64,000 bases of DNA from Stenotrophomonas sp. 704A1 (GCF_030549525.1 NZ_CP130831.1:769501-833500); one strand, 5' to 3'. Numbered from the stretch's first letter, positions 17,687 to 27,299 are shown. Numbers and translations: made by a program. The notes: a model not told the origin generated them from the sequence alone.

Positions 17687-18847
17687 ATGAATTCCAGAGC
17701 CGCATTGCTGGCCCTCGCCGTCGGCGCCTTCGCCATCGGCACCACCGAGTTCGCTCCGATGGGCCTGCTGCCCGTCATTGCCGAGGGCGTGGGAGTGAAC
17801 ATCCCCACCGCCGGCATGCTGATCACCGCCTACGCCGTGGGCGTGATGCTGGGCGCGCCGGTGATGACCCTGCTGATGGGGCGCTTCGGCAAGCGCACCG
17901 CGCTGATGCTGCTGATGTCGATCTTCGTGGTCGGCAACCTGCTCTCGGCGCTGGCCCCGAACTATGGGCTCCTGCTGTTGTCGCGGCTGGTCACCAGCCT
18001 CAACCACGGTGCTTTCTTCGGCATCGGCGCGGTGGTCGCCGCCAGCCTGGTGCCGAAGGACAAGCAGGCCGCGGCGGTGGCCACCATGTTCATGGGCCTG
18101 ACCATCGCCAACATCGGCGGCGTGCCGCTGGCGACCTGGGTGGGCCAGCAGCTGGGCTGGCGCCTGTCCTTCGCCGGCACTGCGGTGCTGGGCCTGGTGG
18201 CGATCACCGCGCTGGGCCTGGCGCTGCCGGCATCCGCGCCCGATGCGCGTCCGGACATCCGCCGCGAGATGAAGGCGATCCTGCAGCCGCAGGTGCTGCT
18301 GGCGATGGCCACCACCGTGCTGGGTGCCGGTGCGATGTTCACCCTCTACACCTATGTGGCGCCGGTGCTGGCCGAACTGACCGCGGCATCCAATGCGTTC
18401 ATCGCGATGTCGCTGGCCCTGATCGGTATCGGCTTCACCGTCGGCAACGGCATCGGCGGGCGCATGGCCGACTGGTCGCTGGACGGCGCCACCCGCATCC
18501 TGCTGGCAATCCTGGCGCTGCTGATGTTCGTGCTGCCGCTGGCCTTCATGCATCACGCCACGGCGGCGCTGGGCGTGCTGCTGTTCGGTGCGGCGACCTT
18601 TGCGATCGTGCCGCCGTTGCAGATCCGGGTGATGGAAGCGGCAGCCGAGGCGCCGGGGTTGGCCTCGTCGATCAACGTCGGTGCGTTCAACCTGGGCAAT
18701 GCGCTGGGTGCGGCATTGGGTGGAGCGGTATTGAGCATGGGGCTGGGCTATGCGGCCATTCCGGTGGCCGGTGGCGTGCTGGCGGCGTCGGGCCTGCTGC
18801 TGGCATGGCTGGGGCGTCCGCGCACGGCGGTGGCCGAAGCCTGCTGA
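17687..18847 (+). CDS. MFS transporter, DHA1 family (AraJ/YdhP-like)
   Basis: A 386-residue, 12-helix drug:H+ antiporter-type exporter. The N-terminus (GAFAIGTTEFAPMGLLPVIA) has the DHA1 GTTEF motif, followed by motif A-like GRFGKRTALML and motif C-like GxxxGP features in helix 5 (ANIGGVPLATWVG). ATG 17687 is used; an earlier in-frame start adds non-membrane residues. No regulator is adjacent. Substrate unknown, possibly drugs or sugars. Confidence 0.88.
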   Translation: MNSRAALLALAVGAFAIGTTEFAPMGLLPVIAEGVGVNIPTAGMLITAYAVGVMLGAPVMTLLMGRFGKRTALMLLMSIFVVGNLLSALAPNYGLLLLSRLVTSLNHGAFFGIGAVVAASLVPKDKQAAAVATMFMGLTIANIGGVPLATWVGQQLGWRLSFAGTAVLGLVAITALGLALPASAPDARPDIRREMKAILQPQVLLAMATTVLGAGAMFTLYTYVAPVLAELTAASNAFIAMSLALIGIGFTVGNGIGGRMADWSLDGATRILLAILALLMFVLPLAFMHHATAALGVLLFGAATFAIVPPLQIRVMEAAAEAPGLASSINVGAFNLGNALGAALGGAVLSMGLGYAAIPVAGGVLAASGLLLAWLGRPRTAVAEAC

Positions 18848-19076
18848 GGGCAGGGGGTTCGGCAGGGCTGCGCCGCAAAGCGCACGCCTGCTGCCGTTGG
18901 CGGGTGTCGACCCGGGCCGGCACGGTGGATGCACGGTGCGTGGATGGCAGGCATCCGCCATGGCCCCGCGCCGACCGCCCGGGAAGGCCGCCACCGCGGC
19001 GGGCACGGCACCTGATGGCCGAGCTTTCACCCGAACCATGGCATGCTCGGCGCCAAGCCCACCCGGAACCGCCGCC

Positions 19077-19700
19077 ATGCGCCTGCTCACCCGCGTCCTG
19101 CCCCTGTTGCTGCTGGCCTCCCTGCTGTCCGGCTGCGGTTACAACGCCATCCAGCAGAAGGACGAGGCGGTCAAGGCCAGCTGGTCCGAAGTGCTCAACC
19201 AGTACAAGCGCCGTGCCGACCTGGTGCCCAACCTGGTGCAGACCGTCAAAGGGTTCGCCAGCCAAGAAGAGCGCGTGCTCACCGAGGTGACCAATGCGCG
19301 GTCGCGGGTCGGCCAGATCAACGTCAATGCCGATGACGAAGCCTCGCTCAGGCAGTTCCAGCAGGCCCAGGGTGAGCTGGGCAGTGCCCTGTCGCGGCTG
19401 CTGGTGGTGACCGAGAACTATCCGGTGCTCAAGTCCGACCAGAACTTCCGCGATCTGCAGGCACAGCTGGAGGGCACCGAGAACCGCATCACCGTGGCGC
19501 GCGGGCGCTACATCCAGCAGGTGCAGGACTACAACACCTACATCCGCTCCTTCCCGCAGCTGATCACCGCCAAGATCTTCGGCTACCAGCCCAAGCCCAA
19601 CTTCAGCGTCGAGAACGAGGCGCAGATCTCCAACGCGCCGGCGGTCGATTTCGGCAACGCGCCATCGCAGCAGCAGCCGGCGCCGGCGCCGGGCCACTGA
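19077..19700 (+). CDS. LemA-family lipoprotein
   Basis: A 207-residue LemA-family protein. Its N-terminus is a lipoprotein signal with lipobox LLSGC (Cys20), so it is probably anchored by lipid rather than by the usual single helix. The LemA core is clear: VKASWSEVLNQYKRRADLVPNL, then coiled-coil helices, LKSDQNFRDLQAQLEGTENR and YIQQVQDYNTYIRSFP. It starts a three-gene cassette with two TPM-domain proteins (3 bp, then 1-bp overlap). LemA and TPM proteins recur together in many bacteria without an agreed function. Confidence 0.9.
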   Translation: MRLLTRVLPLLLLASLLSGCGYNAIQQKDEAVKASWSEVLNQYKRRADLVPNLVQTVKGFASQEERVLTEVTNARSRVGQINVNADDEASLRQFQQAQGELGSALSRLLVVTENYPVLKSDQNFRDLQAQLEGTENRITVARGRYIQQVQDYNTYIRSFPQLITAKIFGYQPKPNFSVENEAQISNAPAVDFGNAPSQQQPAPAPGH

Positions 19701-19703
19701 TCG

Positions 19704-20588
19704 ATGCGCCTGGCGACCGCACTGCTGGCCCTGCTGCTGTGGCTGCCGTGGGGTGTGCAGGCGCAGCAGCTGGCGCCGATCCCGGCGCTGGAGTCGCCGG
19801 TGGTCGATACCACCGGTACCCTCGATGCCACGCAGAAGCAGGCACTGGTGCAGCAGGCGCTGGACCTGCAGCAGCGCAAGGGCAGCCAGCTGCAGGTACT
19901 GGTGGTGCCGAGCACGCAGCCGGAGGACATCGCCCAGTACACCACCCGCGTCTTCGAGCAGTGGCAGATCGGCCGCAAGGGCGTGGACGACGGAGTGCTG
20001 CTGGTGGTGGCCAAGGATGACCGGCGGGTGCGCATCGAGCCCGGCTATGGCCTGGAGGGCGCGATTCCCGATGCGATCGCCAACCGGGTGATCCAGGAGT
20101 ACCTCGTGCCCCGGTTCCGTGCCAATGATTACGCGGGTGGCATCAGCGACGCCACCGCGGTGCTGGTGAAGATCATCGATGGGGAGCCGTTGCCGGCGCC
20201 GGTGAGCGGCCAGCAGGGACGTGCGCCGGATGGCGGCGGCGATACCTGGATCCTGGCCCTGTTCATCGGTGTGTTCGCCGGCAGCCTCCTGCGCGGCGTG
20301 TTCTCACGGGTACCGCGCCCCCTGCGCGGCCTGCTCGGCGGTGCCGGTGCAGCGCTGGCCGCGTTCCTGTTCACCTCCGCGCTGCTGGCCAGTGGCCTGG
20401 CCGGCGTGGTCGGCCTGGTGGTGGCGATGCTGTCCGGCCACCCCGGGCGCTTTGCCGGTGGCGGCGGCTGGGGTAGTGGCGGCTGGGGAGGCGGTGGTTT
20501 CGGTGGTGGTGGCGGCTTTGGTGGCGGCGGTGGCTGGGGCGGCGGCGGTGGCCGTTCCGGCGGCGGCGGCGCGTCGGGGGGCTGGTGA
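19704..20588 (+). CDS. TPM-domain membrane protein (YgcG-like) with Gly-rich tail
   Basis: A 294-residue protein with a signal peptide (to about VQAQ, residue 21), a TPM (Psb32/MOLO1-type) domain over residues ~30-150 (VVDTTGTLDATQKQAL, KGVDDGVLLVVAKDDRRVRI, GYGLEGAIPD), two hydrophobic segments at ~182-240 and a tail from ~247 made almost wholly of Gly with Trp, Phe and Ser. Homologues act in photosystem II repair in plants; the bacterial role is unknown. Second gene of the lemA cassette. Confidence 0.9.
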   Translation: MRLATALLALLLWLPWGVQAQQLAPIPALESPVVDTTGTLDATQKQALVQQALDLQQRKGSQLQVLVVPSTQPEDIAQYTTRVFEQWQIGRKGVDDGVLLVVAKDDRRVRIEPGYGLEGAIPDAIANRVIQEYLVPRFRANDYAGGISDATAVLVKIIDGEPLPAPVSGQQGRAPDGGGDTWILALFIGVFAGSLLRGVFSRVPRPLRGLLGGAGAALAAFLFTSALLASGLAGVVGLVVAMLSGHPGRFAGGGGWGSGGWGGGGFGGGGGFGGGGGWGGGGGRSGGGGASGGW

Positions 20589-21082
20589 TGATCGGACGGA
20601 TGTGGCGCCACGTGTTCTCGCCGTCGGTGCGCCTGGCGTTTCCGCCGGCCACCCTGCAGGCCATCACCGAGGCCATTGCCGCGGGTGAGCAGCGCCATGG
20701 CGGCCAGGTGATGTTCGCGGTCGAGGCAGACCTGCCGCTGGCCGCGCTGTGGCGCAGGGTCACGCCGCGGCAAGCGGCCGAGCAGGCGTTCGCCCGCCTG
20801 CGGACCTGGGATACCGCGCACAACAACGGGGTGCTGATCTATCTGCTGCTGGCCGACCACGCCATCGAGATCGTGGCCGACCGCGGGCTGCACGGACGGG
20901 TCATGCCCGAGCAGTGGCAGCGGGTCTGCACGCATCTGCGCGAAGGCCTGCGGGGGACGCAGCCGGTGGCGGCGCTGCGCGATGCCATCGACGAGGTGTC
21001 CACGCTGCTGGAAGGGCACTTTCCAGCATCCACGCGGTCCAATCAGGACGGCCTGCCGGATACGCCGCAGATCCTGGGCTGA
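20588..21082 (+). CDS. Second TPM-domain protein
   Basis: A 164-residue soluble-looking TPM-domain protein without signal peptide: FPPATLQAITEAIAAGEQRH, then RLRTWDTAHNNGVLIYLLLA and VADRGLHGRVMPEQW, the usual TPM blocks. Its ATG overlaps the previous stop by one base (TGATG), so translation is coupled to the Gly-rich TPM protein. The pairing of a secreted and a cytosolic-looking TPM protein after LemA is typical; a GTG three bases earlier is an alternative start. Confidence 0.88.
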   Translation: MIGRMWRHVFSPSVRLAFPPATLQAITEAIAAGEQRHGGQVMFAVEADLPLAALWRRVTPRQAAEQAFARLRTWDTAHNNGVLIYLLLADHAIEIVADRGLHGRVMPEQWQRVCTHLREGLRGTQPVAALRDAIDEVSTLLEGHFPASTRSNQDGLPDTPQILG

Positions 21083-21166
21083 AGCCCGGCAATCAGGCGA
21101 CCGCGGCCACCACGAGGCCGCTCCCGGGCGGCGCTAGAATAACGGCATCCCTGCAAGGCGCCCTTC

Positions 21167-22054
21167 ATGATCTATTTCCACGACATCGACCCCATCGCCC
21201 TTTCGCTGGGGCCGATCAAGGTGCATTGGTACGGCATCATGTACCTGCTCGGTTTCACCGCTGCCTGGCTGCTGGGCCGCAAGCGGATCGCTGACGGACG
21301 CCTGCCGGGCGTGGATGCCAACGGATTTTCGGACCTGCTGTTCTACGCCATGCTCGGCGTGGTGCTGGGCGGGCGCATCGGCTTCATGCTGTTCTACGCG
21401 CTGGGCGATTTCCTGCACAACCCGCTGCTGCTGTTCAAGGTGTGGGATGGCGGCATGAGCTTCCACGGCGGCCTGCTGGGCGTCGTGGTGGCCTGCTGGT
21501 GGTGGTCGCGCCGCAGCCGTCTGCACCTGTTCGACACCGTCGATTTCATCGCCCCGCTGGTGCCGATCGGCCTGGCCCTGGGTCGGGTCGGCAACTTCAT
21601 CGGCGCCGAGCTGTGGGGCAAGTACACCGACGGCACCTGGGGCGTGGTGTTTCCATCCGGCCTGCCGGCTCCGCTCAACCAGCTCGACCACGCCACCCTG
21701 CAGGCGCAGTTCGCCACAGGCGCACTGAACCAGTACGCCCGCCATCCCTCGCAGCTGTATGAAGCGGCACTGGAAGGCCTGGTCATGTTCACCGTGCTGT
21801 GGCTTGTGTCTGCCAAGCCGCGGCATCGTTACGTGGTGTCAGGGCTGTTCGCGCTCATGTACGGCATCTTCCGCTTTGGCCTCGAGTTCGTGCGCATGCC
21901 CGACAACGGCATCTACATCGCCTTCGGCTGGCTGACCAAGGGCCAGATCCTGTGCGTGCCGCTCATCGCCTTCGGTCTGGTACTGCTGGCCCTGTCGCGC
22001 CGCGCACCGGTGCTGCAGCCGCAGCCGATGGTGGCCGCGGAGGGCAAGGCATGA
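21167..22054 (+). CDS. lgt: Phosphatidylglycerol-prolipoprotein diacylglyceryl transferase
   Basis: Inner-membrane enzyme that adds diacylglycerol to the lipobox Cys of prolipoproteins. The 295-residue, seven-helix protein shows the N-terminal [14 protein letters not shown] segment, [10 protein letters not shown], the signature [13 protein letters not shown] (usual GRxGNFxNxE with one conservative change) and [12 protein letters not shown]. The stop overlaps the thyA start (ATGA), as in many gammaproteobacteria where lgt and thyA are co-transcribed. Confidence 0.96.
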   Translation: MIYFHDIDPIALSLGPIKVHWYGIMYLLGFTAAWLLGRKRIADGRLPGVDANGFSDLLFYAMLGVVLGGRIGFMLFYALGDFLHNPLLLFKVWDGGMSFHGGLLGVVVACWWWSRRSRLHLFDTVDFIAPLVPIGLALGRVGNFIGAELWGKYTDGTWGVVFPSGLPAPLNQLDHATLQAQFATGALNQYARHPSQLYEAALEGLVMFTVLWLVSAKPRHRYVVSGLFALMYGIFRFGLEFVRMPDNGIYIAFGWLTKGQILCVPLIAFGLVLLALSRRAPVLQPQPMVAAEGKA

Positions 22055-22845
22055 AGGCATACCTCGACCTGCTGTCGCATGTGCTCGAGCACGGCACCGA
22101 GAAGAGCGACCGCACCGGTACCGGCACGCGCAGCGTGTTCGGCTGGCAGATGCGCTTCAACCTGGCCGACGGCTTCCCGCTGGTCACCACCAAGAAGCTG
22201 CACCTGCGCTCGATCATCCACGAGCTGCTGTGGTTCCTGAAGGGCGATACCAACATCGGCTACCTGAAGGACAACCAGGTGCGCATCTGGGACGAGTGGG
22301 CCGACGAGAACGGCGACCTCGGCCCGGTCTACGGCAAGCAGTGGCGCAGCTGGGCCACCGCCGATGGCCGCGAGATCGACCAGATGCAGTGGTTGGTGGA
22401 CGAGATCAAGCGCAACCCGGATTCGCGGCGGCTGGTGGTCAGCGCCTGGAACGTGGGCGAGCTTTCGCAGATGGCGCTGATGCCGTGCCACAACCTGTTC
22501 CAGTTCTACGTGGTCGACGGCAAGCTCAGCTGCCAGCTGTACCAGCGCAGCGGCGACATCTTCCTCGGCGTGCCGTTCAACATCGCCAGCTACGCGCTGC
22601 TGACCCACATGGTGGCGCAGGCCACCGGCCTGGGCGTGGGCGATTTCGTGCACACGCTGGGCGATGCGCACCTGTATTCGAACCATTACGAGCAGGCGCG
22701 CGAGCAGCTGTCGCGTGAACCGCGCGCGCTGCCGACGCTGTGGTTGAATCCGGAGGTGACCGACCTGTTCGGCTTCCGGTTCGAGGACATCCGCATCGAC
22801 GGCTACGACCCGCACCCGGCGATCAAGGCCCCGGTGGCGGTGTGA
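22051..22845 (+). CDS. thyA: Thymidylate synthase
   Basis: Converts dUMP and methylene-THF to dTMP and dihydrofolate. At 264 residues it equals the E. coli enzyme, with the catalytic Cys146 in [13 protein letters not shown], phosphate-binding Arg in [12 protein letters not shown], and [20 protein letters not shown]. It overlaps lgt by 4 bp and is followed after 5 bp by folA, so the enzyme making dihydrofolate is produced with the one that recycles it. Confidence 0.97.
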   Translation: MKAYLDLLSHVLEHGTEKSDRTGTGTRSVFGWQMRFNLADGFPLVTTKKLHLRSIIHELLWFLKGDTNIGYLKDNQVRIWDEWADENGDLGPVYGKQWRSWATADGREIDQMQWLVDEIKRNPDSRRLVVSAWNVGELSQMALMPCHNLFQFYVVDGKLSCQLYQRSGDIFLGVPFNIASYALLTHMVAQATGLGVGDFVHTLGDAHLYSNHYEQAREQLSREPRALPTLWLNPEVTDLFGFRFEDIRIDGYDPHPAIKAPVAV

Positions 22846-22850
22846 GTGCA

Positions 22851-23342
22851 ATGAAACTCTCGATGGTGGTGGCGCTGGATCGCAACCGTGGCATCGGCCA
22901 GGGCAATGCCATGCCCTGGCACCTGCCGGACGACTTCAGGCACTTCAAGGCGCTGACCCTGGGCAAACCGATCCTGATGGGCCGCAAGACCGCCGAATCG
23001 ATCGGCCGCGTGCTGCCGGGGCGGACCAACCTGGTGCTGACCCGCAGCGGCCAGGTGCCGTTCGAAGGCATGCGTGCGGTGGCGTCGGTGGACGAAGCGA
23101 AAGCCATTGCCGAAGGCGAGGGCGCCAGTGAACTGTGCATCATCGGCGGCGGTGAGATCTTCCGCCAGCTGCTGGACCAGGCCAGTGACCTGTACCTGAC
23201 CTGGGTGGATGCCGAAGTCCCCGCCGATACCCATTTCCCCGACGTGGACGCGCAGGACTGGCGGGAGGTCAGCAGCGAGCCACACCCGGCCGATGAGCGT
23301 CACGCCTACGCGTTCCGCTTCGTGCATTACGTGCGCCGCTGA
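22851..23342 (+). CDS. folA: Dihydrofolate reductase
   Basis: Reduces dihydrofolate to tetrahydrofolate with NADPH; target of trimethoprim. 163 residues: MVVALDRNRGIGQGNAMPWH with Trp23 and acidic Asp27, FKALTLGKPILMGRKTAESI, and the IIGGGEIFRQLL nucleotide-binding segment. Third gene of lgt-thyA-folA. The sequence alone does not show a resistance-type variant. Confidence 0.97.
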   Translation: MKLSMVVALDRNRGIGQGNAMPWHLPDDFRHFKALTLGKPILMGRKTAESIGRVLPGRTNLVLTRSGQVPFEGMRAVASVDEAKAIAEGEGASELCIIGGGEIFRQLLDQASDLYLTWVDAEVPADTHFPDVDAQDWREVSSEPHPADERHAYAFRFVHYVRR

Positions 23343-23355
23343 AGCGGGTTTCCTC

Positions 23356-23422
23356 CAGGGCCGGACCATGCTCGGCTGCTGTTGCCGGACACATCCCGCA
23401 GCCGAGCATGGCTTGGCTCTAC
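23356..23422. repeat. SMAG-type dimer (CATGCTCGGC subtype)
   Basis: An inverted pair built on GCCGAGCATGGC: the right arm closes with CTAC at 23419-23422, while the left arm (23360-23379) has lost the GTAG head. It lies between convergent folA and the DUF1287 gene. Confidence 0.7.
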
Positions 23423-23430
23423 AGGATCGC

Positions 23431-24081
23431 CTACGGCATCCGGTAATGCCCGATGATGGCGTGCCGGAACAGCAGGTTCTCTTCGCGCGTGCCGCGCGCG
23501 ATGTTGTGCAGCACCAGCGGCGTGCCGTCGGCCAGCTGCCGGTCGGAGACGATGCCCACGTGCAGCAGCCCATTGCCGTTGAGCTTCCAGGCGACGATGT
23601 CACCGGCGGCATAGTCGGCGGCCACCGCGCCGATCGGTTGCTGCCAGCCGTGCCGTTCGAACCAGCGCATCAGGTTGGGTACGCGACGATGATCGATGTT
23701 GCGATCCGGCCGTGACAGGCCCCAGATGGCCGGGTAGGCGTTGAAATTGCCCCGCATGTCTTCATGCACGCGCGCCTGCAGGTCCAGTCCCAGCTCGCGC
23801 AGGGCGCGCACCACCACGTCGGTGCAGACGCCGCGGTCGGCCGGAACGTCGCCGCCGGGATAGGCCAGTACCTGGTAGGCGGGGTCGTAGCGCACGGTTA
23901 CCCCGATCTGGGCCCGTGCTGCGGCCACCAGCGGGGGAGCGGCGGCGGGCGCGGGTGCCGCCGCGCTGTCGGCGCGGGCGGCGGGTGCATCGGCCGCGGG
24001 GGGCGCGCTGGGCTGGCAGCCGCTGGCCAAGGCCAGTGCCAGCAGCAGCACCGTCCATGGTGCCCAGCGGTGTCGGCTCAT
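23431..24081 (-). CDS. DUF1287 lipoprotein (NlpC/P60-like fold possible)
   Basis: A 216-residue predicted lipoprotein: the signal ends at ALASGC (Cys22), an Ala/Pro-rich linker runs to about residue 50, then the DUF1287 domain follows (QIGVTVRYDPAYQVLAYPGG, RGVCTDVVVRALRELG, HDxxNIDHRRVPNL region, and LLHVGIVSDR). The conserved Cys, the His in LLHVG and the later HNI resemble the Cys/His set of NlpC/P60 peptidases, which suggests cell-wall hydrolysis, but activity is not shown. Its start overlaps the apaH stop by 4 bp: last gene of the lptD operon. Confidence 0.85.
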   Translation of the reverse strand: MSRHRWAPWTVLLLALALASGCQPSAPPAADAPAARADSAAAPAPAAAPPLVAAARAQIGVTVRYDPAYQVLAYPGGDVPADRGVCTDVVVRALRELGLDLQARVHEDMRGNFNAYPAIWGLSRPDRNIDHRRVPNLMRWFERHGWQQPIGAVAADYAAGDIVAWKLNGNGLLHVGIVSDRQLADGTPLVLHNIARGTREENLLFRHAIIGHYRMP

Positions 24082-25103
24082 GCCGGCGAGGGCGTGCCGT
24101 TGTTGTTGCCGCCACCGCCACCGTTGCCACCGCCACCACCGCCGCGACGGCGGCGACGGCGCGGGCCACGCCCGGCCGGGTTTCCAGCGGCCGCCTGGGC
24201 CGTACCCGCTTCCTTGTCCTGCGCGGCAGCAGGCCGTTCGCGCGGCGGGCGCGCCGGCGGTCGCGCGTTGGCGACCGGTGCCGGTACGTCCCGTCCGGGC
24301 ACCTGCACCACGCGCAGTTCATCGGTATCGAGCTGGATCGCGGTGAGCTTGCCGCCCCAGACCGCCCCGGTGTCGATGGCATGGATGCCCTGGGTGATGG
24401 TCAGGCCCAGGGCCGACCAGTGCCCGCAGACCACCTTCAGATCGCGTTCGACCCGGCCCGGCACCTCGAACCAGGGGTACAGCCCCTGTTCCTGGGTGCC
24501 CGGCGTGCCCTTGTCCTCGATGCCGATGCGGCCACGCGAGGTGCAGTAGCGCATGCGGGTAAGCACGTTGATGATCGCCCGCGAGCGGTCGTAGCCGGAC
24601 AGGTTCGGCGCCCAGCTGGGCTTGTCGCCATACATGTTGCGGAACAGCTTGCGGTAGCCGGCGCCATGCAGCTGCGCTTCGACTTCGGCCGCGTGCTTCT
24701 CGGCCATCTGCGTGGTCCATTTCGGCGCCAGGCCGGCATGCACCATCATCCAGCCCAGCTCGCGGTCCACATGCACCAGCTTCTGCAGGCGCAGCCACTC
24801 CAGCAGCACGTCGCGGTCCTCGGCCTGCACGATGCGCAGCAGGTCCGGGTTGACCTTGCGCTGTTCCTCTTCGGTGCGTGCACCGACGGCCAGCAGCGAA
24901 AGGTCGTGGTTGCCGAGCACGACCACGCTGTGCTCGCGCAGCGAATGCACCAGCCGCAGGGTTTCCAGCGACTGCCCACCGCGGTTGACCAGATCGCCGC
25001 AGAACCACAGGGTGTCCTGCGCCGGGTCGAAACGGATCTTCTCCAGCAGGCGCTGGGTGACGTCGTAGCAGCCTTGCAGGTCGCCGATCGCCCAAACACT
25101 CAT
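24078..25103 (-). CDS. apaH: Bis(5'-nucleosyl)-tetraphosphatase (symmetrical) with basic Gly-rich tail
   Basis: Hydrolyses Ap4A to two ADP and decaps Np4-capped RNA. Phosphoesterase motifs GDLQGCYD, GDLVNRGG, GNHD and the HAG / GHW motifs are present within residues 1-270, the usual full length. The protein continues to 341 residues: Pro/Ala linker, then a run of six Arg followed by Gly-Asn repeats (about residues 310-335). That tail resembles RGG/RNA-binding low-complexity segments and is absent from E. coli ApaH. It sits between apaG (15 bp) and the DUF1287 lipoprotein. Confidence 0.95.
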   Translation of the reverse strand: MSVWAIGDLQGCYDVTQRLLEKIRFDPAQDTLWFCGDLVNRGGQSLETLRLVHSLREHSVVVLGNHDLSLLAVGARTEEEQRKVNPDLLRIVQAEDRDVLLEWLRLQKLVHVDRELGWMMVHAGLAPKWTTQMAEKHAAEVEAQLHGAGYRKLFRNMYGDKPSWAPNLSGYDRSRAIINVLTRMRYCTSRGRIGIEDKGTPGTQEQGLYPWFEVPGRVERDLKVVCGHWSALGLTITQGIHAIDTGAVWGGKLTAIQLDTDELRVVQVPGRDVPAPVANARPPARPPRERPAAAQDKEAGTAQAAAGNPAGRGPRRRRRRGGGGGGNGGGGGNNNGTPSPA

Positions 25104-25118
25104 CGTTCGGCCTCCGTG

Positions 25119-25502
25119 TCAGTGCAGGGTGCGCGGGATGGCCAGCACGAAGGGTGCGACCGGCGCGGCGAATTCAGTGCCATCGTCGGCCACCATGTCG
25201 TAATGGCCCTGCATTGTGCCGTGTTCAGTCCCAAGCATGACACCGGAGGTGTAACGGAAGTCTTCACCCGGACGCAGGCGCGGCTGTTCGCCGATCACAC
25301 CATCGCCGTCCACGTGTTCGACCCGGCCGTTGGCATCGGTGATGCGCCAGTGCCGGGCGACCAGGCGCGCGGCAACCCGGCCCTGGTTGTGGATGCGGAT
25401 CGTATAGGCGAACGCATAGCGGCCGTCTTCCGGCGCGGATTGATCGTCGAGGAAGCGGGGCGCGACTTCGACGGAGATGGCATAAACTTCAGCGTCTTCC
25501 AT
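25119..25502 (-). CDS. apaG: ApaG / CorD protein
   Basis: A 127-residue fibronectin-III-like protein of unknown biochemical role, often beside apaH. Family motifs: [40 protein letters not shown] and GEDFRYTSG. The ATG at 25502 gives the usual length; an upstream start at 25526 is less likely. Between rsmA (13 bp) and apaH, matching the conserved gammaproteobacterial order. Confidence 0.95.
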   Translation of the reverse strand: MEDAEVYAISVEVAPRFLDDQSAPEDGRYAFAYTIRIHNQGRVAARLVARHWRITDANGRVEHVDGDGVIGEQPRLRPGEDFRYTSGVMLGTEHGTMQGHYDMVADDGTEFAAPVAPFVLAIPRTLH

Positions 25503-25515
25503 ACCGGCAGTGTAA

Positions 25516-26319
25516 TCAGGAGGCATTGGCCAAGGCGATGAATTCGGCCACGTCCAGCTGTTCGGCACGGGCATCGGGGCGCACCCCGGCAGCCGCGAAC
25601 TGCTCGGCGCTCACCACGTTGTTCAGGGCGTTGCGCAGGGTCTTGCGGCGCTGGCCGAAGGCGGCCTTCACCACGTCGGCAAAGCGCTTGTGGTCGTTGA
25701 TGTTAATCGTGGCGGGATCGCGCGGCACCAGCCGCACGACGGCGGAGTCGACTTTCGGCGGCGGCCGGAATGCGCCCGGCGGCACCACGAACAGCGAGGT
25801 CACCTGGCAATAGGCCTGCAGCATCACGCTCAGGCGGCCGAACACCTTGCTGCCGGGGCCGGCGGCCATGCGGTCCACCACTTCCTTCTGCAGCATGAAG
25901 TGCATGTCGGAGATCACCGCCGCGTGTTCCAGGGCATGGAACAGGATCGGTGAGGAAATGTTGTACGGCAGGTTGCCCACCAGGCGGATCGGCTGGCCGT
26001 TGGCCAGTTCGGTGAAGTCCACCCGCAGCACGTCGCGGTGGACGATGCTCAGCTCGCCCAGCGGCTCGGCCGCAGCGGTCAATGGCGCGATCAGGTCGCG
26101 GTCGAACTCGATCACGGTCAGCTTCGGGTGGACGCGCAGCAGCGGCAGGGTGATCGCGCCCTGGCCGGGACCGATCTCGACCAGGCGGTCGCCGTCCTTG
26201 GGGTTGACCGCCATCACGATCCTGTCGATGTAATGGCGATCGGCAAGGAAATGCTGGCCAAGCTGCTTCTTGGCCGGGGCGGTGAACACCGGGCCGGAGG
26301 GGGAATGCGGGGAATTCAT
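25516..26319 (-). CDS. rsmA: 16S rRNA dimethyladenosine transferase
   Basis: Dimethylates two adjacent adenines (A1518, A1519) at the 3' end of 16S rRNA; its loss gives kasugamycin resistance (ksgA). The 267-residue protein has the N-terminal [21 protein letters not shown] motif [11 protein letters not shown], and catalytic [13 protein letters not shown]. The ATG at 26319 overlaps the pdxA stop by 4 bp; the longer frame is not supported. Confidence 0.97.
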   Translation of the reverse strand: MNSPHSPSGPVFTAPAKKQLGQHFLADRHYIDRIVMAVNPKDGDRLVEIGPGQGAITLPLLRVHPKLTVIEFDRDLIAPLTAAAEPLGELSIVHRDVLRVDFTELANGQPIRLVGNLPYNISSPILFHALEHAAVISDMHFMLQKEVVDRMAAGPGSKVFGRLSVMLQAYCQVTSLFVVPPGAFRPPPKVDSAVVRLVPRDPATININDHKRFADVVKAAFGQRRKTLRNALNNVVSAEQFAAAGVRPDARAEQLDVAEFIALANAS

Positions 26320-27296
26320 GTGCGCAGTGTACGTTGCCGCGCCAGCCGCGCACACAGCGTCGTGGCCGCCTGCAGGCTGGACGGGTCGGCCATCCCGCGT
26401 CCGGCAAGGTCCAGCGCGGTGCCATGGTCCACCGCCACGCGCGGGTAGGGCAGGCCCAGGGTCAGGTTGACCGCCTGCTCGAACCCGGAGTATTTCAGCA
26501 CCGGCAGGCCCTGGTCGTGGTACATCGCCAGCACCGTGTCGAAGCCGGCCAGCCGCGACGGCAGGAAAGCGGTGTCGGCGGGCAGCGGCCCGACCAGGTC
26601 CATGCCTTCGCTGCGCAGGCGCTGCAGCAGGGGAATGATCAGGTCCAGCTCTTCGCGGCCCAGGTGGCCATCCTCGCCGGCATGCGGGTTCAGCCCGAGC
26701 ACGGCGATGCGCGGCGCGGCCAGGCCGAATTCGCGGGACAGCGCCGCATGCACGGTGCGCAGGGTATGTTCCAGGCCGGCCGCGGTGATCGCATCGGCCA
26801 CCTCGCGCAATGGCAGGTGGGTGGTGGCCAGGGCGACGCGGACGATATCGTTGGCGAGCATCATCACCACCTTTACCCCGGCCTGGTCGGCCAGCAGTTC
26901 GGTGGTGCCGCTGTAGGCGATGCCGCCCTGGTTGATCACCGCCTTGTGCACCGGGCCGGTCACCACGCCCTGCAGCTGGCCGGACAGGCAGGCCTGGCCG
27001 GCGGCCCGCAGCGCACCGATCACCGCGCCCGCATTGGCGGGGTCGGTCTGGCCAAAGTGGCTGCGGACGCGGTTGGCGACGGTGCGCAGGCGCAGGTCAC
27101 CGGGGACGCGGGCGTCGGCGTCCTCGGGCAGCAGTTGCAGGGGAAGATCCAGCGCGGCAGCGGCCGCGCGCAGGGTGTCCGGGTCGGCGAACGCCAGCAG
27201 CCGGCAATCAACGCGCGGCTGCTGGACCAGTCGGACACACAGCTCCGGGCCGATCCCGGCGGGCTCGCCCGGTACCAGAGCGAGCTCGGGGAGCAT
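26316..27296 (-). CDS. pdxA: 4-hydroxythreonine-4-phosphate dehydrogenase
   Basis: NAD-dependent step of pyridoxal-phosphate synthesis. 326 residues with VPGEPAGIGPELC at the start, GVVTGPVHKAVINQGG, the metal-site His in MYHDQGLPVLKY and the closing VDHGTALDLAG motif. It begins 3 bp after surA and overlaps rsmA by 4 bp, as in the conserved lptD-surA-pdxA-rsmA series. Confidence 0.96.
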   Translation of the reverse strand: MLPELALVPGEPAGIGPELCVRLVQQPRVDCRLLAFADPDTLRAAAAALDLPLQLLPEDADARVPGDLRLRTVANRVRSHFGQTDPANAGAVIGALRAAGQACLSGQLQGVVTGPVHKAVINQGGIAYSGTTELLADQAGVKVVMMLANDIVRVALATTHLPLREVADAITAAGLEHTLRTVHAALSREFGLAAPRIAVLGLNPHAGEDGHLGREELDLIIPLLQRLRSEGMDLVGPLPADTAFLPSRLAGFDTVLAMYHDQGLPVLKYSGFEQAVNLTLGLPYPRVAVDHGTALDLAGRGMADPSSLQAATTLCARLARQRTLRT

Positions 27297-27299
27297 GGC

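Noticed and set aside
19020..19076. An earlier LemA start upstream of 19077
   Set aside because: The frame is open but the lipoprotein signal begins exactly at ATG 19077; earlier residues would hide it.
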